A stretch of 64,000 nucleotides of DNA from contig LR990046.1 of the NCBI GenBank assembly GCA_905147135.1, positions 10,074,501 to 10,138,500 on the forward strand. Reading direction: 5' to 3'. Numbering within the stretch: the first letter of the stretch is position 1; every line of letters begins with the position of its first letter. Source of the stretch: Blastobasis lacticolella (Eukaryota > Arthropoda > Insecta > Lepidoptera > Blastobasidae). The notes below the pieces were generated by a model. The model did not search any database. It was not told the DNA's origin and saw only the letters and a program-made list of their open reading frames with translations. Below, piece by piece: positions 43,839 through 52,900 of this stretch. The translations under genes and the position numbers were made by a program.

Positions 43839-43932
43839 CTACTTATGGTAAGTACCGAGATATCTGTCGCAGTTCGGGCAGTAGTGGTCGGCGTTCTTCG
43901 CCGACTCTGAACAATACGGTATGCAGCAGCAC
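43839..43932 (-). CDS. LITAF: LITAF-like gene 3, last exon (CCCIPYC, CPNC)
   Basis: Acceptor ACCTTCAG, then GTGCTGCTGC... Stop TAG at 43839-43841. It is 94 nt long and ends four residues after the conserved LGTY. Confidence 0.82.
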
Positions 43933-46900
43933 CTGAAGGTCACAATTAATCATTAATAACATAACCGATATAATATGTCGGAAAACTCCCGACAAAGTCC
44001 ACAACATTCCAAAACTTGTAGGTATTTTAATGGAACAAAGGCGTGCATCATATCGATGCCTGCCTGCTCTACTCCGGTCTCCGACCTCGGCACCACGACA
44101 GGCATTCGCCAGGATATTTCGCGCAGATGGCGGAGATCAAAGGGATGCACTGATATTAACTGGCGGGCGGTCTCCCTATCCCCGGGGCTAACTTAGCACG
44201 CCCAACCCTCCAACACCCAATACAAAACTAGGACCTACAGAATACCAACATTACAGCACTCGGACGAGGGGGGAATGACACCCGGAGTACTCTGACAGAA
44301 CACAGCCCAGGGGCTGCTTGGCGCCATGCAGATTCAGCTCCGTAGATTGTCGCTAGCCAAGCAGGCCGAGGCCTTACCACCAAGCAATTTCGGCTACACT
44401 TTTAGGGTCATCACCCGAGGGTCACGTGTAGGGTCAGCAAGACGTGGTGATGGCCCCCTAAAAAAGATCGCCTTTTGAGTCGGGGATTAAATATGAATCG
44501 CTAAATGTCTGACACAAATAGTAGATCGGTAAGTAGCTAATCTGTGGTTACTCGGAATATCGTGCACTGAATGCGTATTTGCTTAGCATAGGTACCTAAC
44601 GAAGTACGTACAGCCGAAGCCGATACCGAGGTTATTTTAAACATAGTGTTTCCTGCCTGCATTTGAACATACCTTGCTTCGTGGCATTTGCCGGGTATTT
44701 CCCTAAATATTTATTACCCTTTGTATTTTGAAGCTAAATTATGTATATGTATAACTCCTAAGATTTTGTTATCGCTCTGAGCGTAGTTTTATACGGTATA
44801 CATGTGCTCAAACACGAATGTTTTTGTTTCCAATAGTGACTTGTTTCCATACTGCGACTGGCCGCCGGCGCCCAACCACATTGCAAATTTGCAGCATTGT
44901 ACCTATAACAGGCATCCAAAAATCTTACGAATTAAGAAGTTGTACAAAAAAGGCTCCAAACAATACCTAATTATCGAAATGCTATTTACGTTACTCCCCG
45001 CCCTGTGACGTTTCCTCCTCTTCATTAATTTAACTTTTTTATTGTTGAAGTCTATCCGTTTCGTTCCGTTCAGGTACAACACCAGCCAGAAATGCTTCTG
45101 CAAGGGTGTATGTAGGTCATATCAGCGAGAACCAAGTATGGCGTCGCCATCATTGGTAGTTCCGTCGTCTGCTTCACTTGTATTTTGAGCAACCAAGCCC
45201 AGCAGATGGCTCGGTTCTCACCCAAAGAGCTAGTGTGTTTCGGTAGGAATTTTTTATTTTAAGCGACACTTCACCTCGTCCTCTAACTGATTTGCGCTAC
45301 CTCCAGCCCGAGATACCAGTGCGCACGTAGATGCGAAGAGGAATGTAGGGCTTTCACAGTCAGGATGGGAGCGATAGGAGTCGGAGAGCCTACAAGAATT
45401 AATACATCGAGCCAGTATGAGGGAGGATAGATACTATACTTGATGTGTAATATATAAAGGAAGGATATTGACTGCTGTAATTGGTCCCTCGGAGAGCTCT
45501 GCTGCTTTGATTTTCGTGATTTGTTGTCTTTCGATGTCCTGCCGTAATCTTCGTAGCCGTAACCTTCAGCTATTCTTCTTATATTTTCTACTGACGTCCT
45601 GTCGTAAGCAGCGTATACGAAATTTTCGGCTAGTCTTCTTATGTTGTCTATCGAAGTCCTGTCTCAACCCGCCTACACTATTAACTATTCTTCAACTCTT
45701 GTCATTCTGCTATTCTTCGTATAGATTCTACTGACGTCCTGTCGTAAGCAGCGTATCTGTAATTTTCGGCTATTTTTCTTATGTTGTTCATCGAAGTCCT
45801 GTCGCAGCCCACCTACACTATCAGCTATTCTTCAACTCTTGTCTTTCTGCTATTCTTTTTAATTTTCCTTCGATGTCCTGTCGCATGCAGCGTTCCCGTA
45901 ATTTTTGGCTATTTTTCTTATGTAGTCCATCGAAGTCCTGTCGCAACCCACCTACACTATCAGTTATTCTTCAACCTTTGTCTTTCTTCTATTCTTCTTA
46001 TGTTATCCATCAAAGTCCCATCGCAACCAGCCTACATTATTAAGTATTCTTCAACTCTTGTTTTTCTGCTATTCTTCTTAATTTTCCTTCGATATCCTGC
46101 CGTAAACAGCGAATTCTTAACCTTCAACCGTCCTTATTATGTCGTCCCTCGAATTCTTGTCTTATCGCAGCAGAATACCCGTAACTTTCCAAGTAACGTA
46201 GTGTACCAGTACATTTTAGCTGTTTTTCTTAATTTTGTCCCAACTTGTCGCCCGTAGAATACCCGTAACATTCACCCATTCTTTTAATGTAGTTCCCCAG
46301 TCTGTTTCCTGCTCACGGCAGGTACCATAAACTTAGAGCTATTCCTTTGTTCCGGTGTAATGTCGAAATCGGCCACTCAGCGGCTTTTAGCTATTCTTCT
46401 TGTGTTATCTTGTGTTGTCGATGTCCCATAGACGAGAGTTTATCAACATAAACTATATCCCTCGATATCCGGTCCCAGATAGCTTATCCGAAACATTCAG
46501 TTAATGTTCCCGTGTTGGTCCGTATTGCGAATGGTAAATACGTACCTTCCGAACGTTCGTGCTTTAAACTGATTGGGTCTTTAATGAAGTCATAGCTATC
46601 GAGGACTGCAAACTATGTTTTGGTGCCCGTTCTTCAATTGGAATGCAGTACCCGCTCGAGAGTGAACATGTGGTTGCCTGTAGATCGGTCTTATAAGAAA
46701 GTCGTCAGATAACTTCCTAACTGGATTATTACGTCTAATTTCTTCAATATAAGGTTGGCTTTTAGTGTGTACTATGTTGAGGCCCTTGTGACGTTAGAAT
46801 TATGGTGCTTATTGTAGTCGTTGTGAATGCAGTTCAAAGCTTATTCGTTTTCTGTACGAAGAAATCTATAATCGTCGAAGGATTAACTATTGGTTTCCTA

Positions 46901-49900
46901 TGTCCGCATTTTGTTTTAATATTAATAGAAAAGCTGGGCGGAGACTGTCTTTTCCTGTTATTCGCTGCGTATGTCGCTAAGTCTGGACGCATTGCCTAGT
47001 GGTAAAATATTAGGTGAAGGTCTTCATTTGTTTGATCATCGACGATCTTAGTGTCGTCTGTTTTTCGTTTGCCATGTTCGGTGCGCCAGATGTTGCAGTG
47101 GCTTTGTTCATGGAAATGGCAAGCAATAGTTTTTTTATCTCCATTCCGTTGGGAACCAGTCACAAATGTGCGCTTGTGTGAAACAATAACACATATGTGC
47201 GCGCGCGTACAAATGTGTTATTGTTTTCAAGTGCCCGGTCAAAGCTCTTAAACAATTTTTGTTGATTTCTTTACTGTGTTTATTGCGTTTCGCTGAAGAC
47301 CCGGTACTTTAGTTATGGTGTACGGTTTTTTAAAGTTATACTATGCATTGCAAAGTAGGTAGTAGTTTTGCTATATTGTGGAACACATGTTTCTGTACGT
47401 ATTACTGTGGATTGGTACAGCTGTGGAGAAAGCTTGATAGGCAGTTAGTTAAAATATGAGTAACCTATAGTGGTGTTGGACGGTTCAGGATATAATTAAA
47501 AAGGATCGATATTTGCATAGTCAGATTAATTCGTGTTATTTTTAGTATGGGATATATGCATCCCTCTAAACGCCAATTGTGTACACAAATAATGTGACTA
47601 AAACGCTATAGTTAATTGAACACAAGTTAAATTTGCACAAGGTAACGTCCAGCCAGAGCAGATGTCAGGCTGTTGCTAAAAGCTAGTAAAACTATCATTA
47701 ATTAGGTACAACTACCAGCACCTCAGCCTACCCGCCCAGTATAAAATAAGATAGCATCGCTATGGATGCGTGTGCAGACCGCAGACGGATCAAACTATAA
47801 ATAGGGTAGGTTGAGGTGCTGTCTTCTGTACATCAACTTATAACAAGTGTTTAATTCTATGAATAGAGTCCCAAGATAGAGATAGTAATATCAAATTGTT
47901 GCTATGTGTACCTTAGAGAACGATATCAATAGGTATCACTAGAAAAATAATAGGAACGCTCTCACCAGATTACGTGATGGATAGTTAGTGTAAGTAGATA
48001 GTTCCACCATGGAGCTAGCTACTGGGACCACTGGAAATCTCCGTTGATTTTTAGGTCAGGTCTGATTATGTAGGTACGAGACGGAACCAGATATTGCACT
48101 GTAGCGCGATTGTTCGATTGCTCGTGTCCATTGGAGTCCGATTCACTCATTATCACTATAACTTCTAATTCTAGGTACTACTAAACCAAATTTTCTGACA
48201 AAGTTAAGATTAGCTGAAACTTAAAATTTCACTTTAACTAATTCTACGCGAAAAAATTTAGAAAACGGGCGGGTTGTAGATTTTGTGCCCTTAAGGGGTT
48301 GCGCTCGGCCGAGACGGAGGCGCGGGCGCACGTGTACTCAGTACTCAGACCAAACAAGACCTTTTTTATTTTTGAAGTCTATCAAATACAATTTTTTTAT
48401 CTATTAGACCTTATTACGTTTCAGGTGCGATTACACGGTGCATACGCTACGTCCACGTCGTCTCCCCTGGACCCCTTCCTGTGCGCGGTAACGCAGTGGC
48501 AGGTTGGGTGACCGAACGCGTATGCGCATCAATGTGGGGCAATCAAGGTGTTATTTAATTCTAAATATTGTTCTTGCTCTTGTCGGTGACTGCCCATGCT
48601 CCTCGCCTGTTGAGGGATCTCCAGGTTCAGGTAGAGCGGGTTTTTTGATTATTTGGACGCTGTTGACAGTATTGAAGCCGTCGAAATGATACAAAGGCCT
48701 CATTTGTTTACTCGGAGGCGTCTATACCGTGAGAGACCTGATTTTTTCAAGAAATATGCCAAAAATACTTTTTTAACCGCTTTAGGTTATCTAAGCAAAG
48801 TTACATGTTTTTGCTTGAAAAATATAGAACAATATTTAGAATATCCAGATAACAGGTAACCTAGTAACTACTTCACACTTGAGTTAAAACTTAATAGGAG
48901 TTAAGGTATCCGACTCGTAAGCGAGAGGCCATGTATTTTCTAACCAATGCTCTTACGGTGAGGGAAAACTGTTAGTGTTATCTAGAGAAGTGCTCCATAA
49001 GCTGGTGAAAATGAATTAAAGATAATGAACGGTTTAGGGGATACCTTACGATAAGGATGCCTTATGCGCTTATTACACATTTCTAAATTCAGTGACTGAA
49101 TTCAGAAACAAAAAGCGTGAGAGCAAATCAAAGTGGCATGTATAGTAGGGTGTCCCGAGAATTTTTTTCTTCGATTTGCTTAACGCAAGACCTCTTAAAA
49201 TTTGCGTAATTGATAGCAGATTACCATAATAATAAAAATAATAAAATAAAATTTGATCTTCAGGGTTCTACCGATCTTTGAAGTTCTGAAAAATTATGAT
49301 ATTTCGCTACTCCAGATTTCAGATTTATATTATGTCTGTTTTTTTTTATCTTAACTCAAGACCTGTCAAAAGTTGCGTAATTAACCGTAGATTACTCAAG
49401 TAACTTAAAAAACCAAATAAAACTATACCTTTAGGGTTCTATAGATCGTCAAAGTTTTGAAATAATTACAAATTAAGGGCAATATTTCGCTATCCTATTT
49501 TAAATATAAATATGAAAAATATTTACTTATTATTTTATTAAGGTGTTATACAAACACGTTATTTAGATTTTTATGCAGCAATATGTTATCAGCGAATTCG
49601 AATTTGCAGATTGGGACTTGCAAATTCAAAGTTGCAGGTAACGTGGTACGTTTCAACTTGTTTCGAGGACTTTGTGGCTTGTGGCGCTATTTTATTAGTC
49701 AAGAACTACCTGAAATGGAAGTACCGATAATAGAAAGAATATATCCAATCCAGTAATATATGGGACTGTTTCTGAAAATATCAACAATATATGGACCAAA
49801 GCTTCCATTCTAATCTATACCAATATCATAAAGAGAGGTTTGATTGTCTGTTTGTATTCATCATCACAGCCCATAACAGTCCACTACAGGACATAGGGCC

Positions 49901-52900
49901 TCTCCCACAAAAAGGGAGGTTTTTGCCATAATCTCCACGCTTGGCAGGCGGGTTGGAGATCGCAGTGTTATAATATAACAATGGAAAATGCTGCGGCCCA
50001 TTTTCCAGTCTACGGAGGCGCAAATCTTTTGCCTCGAAAGCTTTTAGATTTGCTTCTTAAATGTACTTCATTTGAATCTTGTTTGTATTCAAGCTTGAAA
50101 CCTAAGTATTCTCATCAAAGAGATAAGTTTATTGTTAGATCAAATAAATGACAGGAAAATGGTAATGAGTGGTATTGATTAAAATTAAAGGACTAGAATG
50201 ATAAAGAGACAGCATAGGCAAAATGAAGCCTCCTAAGAGGCCGATTCTGTTTCTGCAAATTGTGAATAGTGCGTAAATCTTCCTCTGAAATATGTTCGAT
50301 ACCAAAGGCATCCCCGACATAAACGACCTTTGGCACCATAGACTTCAACAGCGAATAGAAAAACATTAAGCAAAGCCAACTAAAAAAGTAGCTAAGCTCT
50401 GTGACACATAATGTTTATCGACGCGATCTGCTGAAGCTGTTTTCCCTGATATCCGCTTTGTTTCTACCAAAGATTTAACTTAATAACACCGGCACACAAA
50501 AAAAAAAAAAATGTCTGTACACCGGGCGCCACCTATCTACGGGCATGTTTTTCGACCCGCTGAATACGAATTTTAAGTCAGTTTAGGCCGTCCAGCCTTC
50601 AATTTAGTAAATTGCAAGAAACCCCAAAAAATAGCAAAAATACGATGTTTTGGCAAGAAAAAAAATTTTGACATCTAAGACAAGCATAATTTTTATGTAT
50701 TCTGATCTGTTAAACACTAATTTCGATCGTACTTTAATCATAAACTTATTTAATTCGAAAAAAAATTATAAAATATCCTTAAAAAATGCAAAAATCGTAA
50801 AAAATTAGGATTATCTTGGTACAAAAAATTTTCAAAATTGAAGGCTGGACGGCCTTAACTGACTTAAAATACGTATTCAGCGGGTCGAAAACCATGCCCG
50901 TAGATAGGTGGCGCCCGGTGTACAGACAATTTTTTTTTTTTTGTGTGCCGGTGTAATAGTAAAACTTAGAAAAGCCGAGTGTAGCACTTAGATCAGAATA
51001 TTTAAGACTCTACTGAATTATTGTGGGACAGGAAAATCCGCAACGCCGGTTATTCACTGCACCGCCGATTCTTCAGCATATTTCAAATCATGGCAAAAGA
51101 TAAAAGCTTGGAAATTGTTGACTATCCTTGTTATACACAATCTGTGGTAACAGACGTCTCACATAGTGTTACTGTGTTACTGACGCTAATGCTTGAGATG
51201 GCTTCGTTGGAATTTGCAATCACGAACAGAAATCCATAATTTTTGACTCAATAACAAGCAAAATAAAATCAAAATATTATATTGATTATTATGCTCTATT
51301 TTGATTATTTTGTTTTTTATGCTTTCTTTGTTTAATTTTTATATGTTAGTATAAAATAAACTTGAATTTGATTTATTTTAAGCAAGTAAAAAATTCTGTA
51401 AAAATTCAAAATTCCGAAATTTTCAAAGATCGGTAGAGCCCTCAAGATTACATTTATTTAAAATATTTTTACATTTTTCATAATCTGTGTTAAATTACGC
51501 AAATTTTGATACCTCTTGCGATTGTGTAGCTTAAAATTTTTTTTTTCTCGTACATGGACGGGACACCCTAATGTAGGTATAGCTCATAGAATAAGGTCCA
51601 TTATTGTATCACTTATATTAAGTCACGTGTTGCTCCGCTTATCAAAAATCCGCATTAGTAAGGAGATACTTTAGGACTGGTTGGTGAAAACGGGCATGAG
51701 ACATCTAAATTTAATTTTATGTGGATAGTAGGTAGTCAAATATAAGAAAATAAAATCTACGACATTATTGTAAACTACATACCTACATTTATACCTATTT
51801 CTGAAGTTCAGTCTTAGATTGGGTACTCATTGCTGACACCTCTGGGATGGATCGGTCATAATTATATCATCTTACTAGATACTTCGGATTCAGTGAAGCG
51901 AGCTAAAAAAACTTATTCGCACTCATAGCTGACACACGCTAAGCTGCAAAGTCTTGAACATCGCCATAGCGTAACGCAAATTTAACAAATATACCAATTG
52001 TGCAAAGAAACTGTACGATCTGCTGCGGCCGGCACCTACCTACAAGAAGCATACGAACCGTTTTGACTCTGGTCGGTTTTGAAACCGGACCGTCTGGCAG
52101 AGTAGAATTAACACAAACCCTTCAGGCAGTCGTAAAAGGCGACCACGTAACTTAGTTCAGTAAACAGGCAGCATCGTTTTCTGTTTTGTTATATGCGTTT
52201 TCGCTTTAGCCGTGTGTTGTCCGGCAGAGTAGAATAGCACCAACCCCTTACACTCGTATGGAAGGTTCATTGTTCATATCGGGCCTCTGTAGTGCCCCAG
52301 CTGCGTACTTATTAGACTGAGGCGATCATTCATGGCGTATATCGTTTCTCCGTACTATTCGAATTCGGCTATGTTTATATAAAAGCAATAACAATATCCT
52401 AATGTAAGACTCATTGTTGCATACCGGGCCTCTGTAGTGGCCCAGCTACGTAAAGGTACTTATTTGACTAAGGCGACTAATCATGGCGTCTATCTTTTCT
52501 TCGAATTCATCGAATTCGGCTGTGTTTATATAAAAGCAATAACATCGTCCTGTGTTCGAGACCGCAGTGCTTTGGAGTTGGAGGCACTCAAAAGATTGGA
52601 AAGTTAGCCACCTTCATGGCTGAGACTGGCAATTTTTTTTCGCTCTGTGGAGGCACTATTGTTTATTGTAATGATACTGGAGTGAAAAACTTACATGAAG
52701 GCGCAACAGAGGGCGGCGGCGATGTGCGTACGAGTGTTGTTAGTATACTTGACGGCGGTCTTGATCGACGCGTAGCAGAACGGGCACGTCGCCACCGTGT
52801 TCTCGGGGCCCAACAACAGCATGTGCTAAGGCAGGAAGGAGGATACAGGTATTTAGTTAGGCGTAAAACATGTACAGCGATTCGCCTGGCGGATGACGTA

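Larger units (their letters stand above)
49148..51568. mobile_element. 2.4-kb TA-flanked TIR element with repeated subterminal modules
   Basis: The ends GGGTGTCCCG / CGGGACACCC are inverted and bounded by TA on both sides. Inverted similarity continues for about 150 bp inward (AAAATTTGCGTAATT, then CTACCGATCTTTGAA, on both sides). The left module is repeated in tandem (about 49165-49310 and 49330-49480). A SINE (49859-50035) and a MITE (50486-50954) have inserted. No recognisable transposase. Confidence 0.65.

Noticed and set aside
45468..46257. Hydrophobic repeat protein suggested by open frames across the tandem array
   Set aside because: The frame changes between units and the apparent protein repeats are a direct result of the 60+80-bp DNA repeat. 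There is no start context, domain or splice signal.
47060..47110. Possible LTR-retrotransposon primer-binding site on the minus strand (TCTGGCGCACCGAACATGG)
   Set aside because: It resembles a TGGCGC..C..CGTGG context, but no flanking long terminal repeats, TG...CA ends or gag/pol frames could be found nearby.
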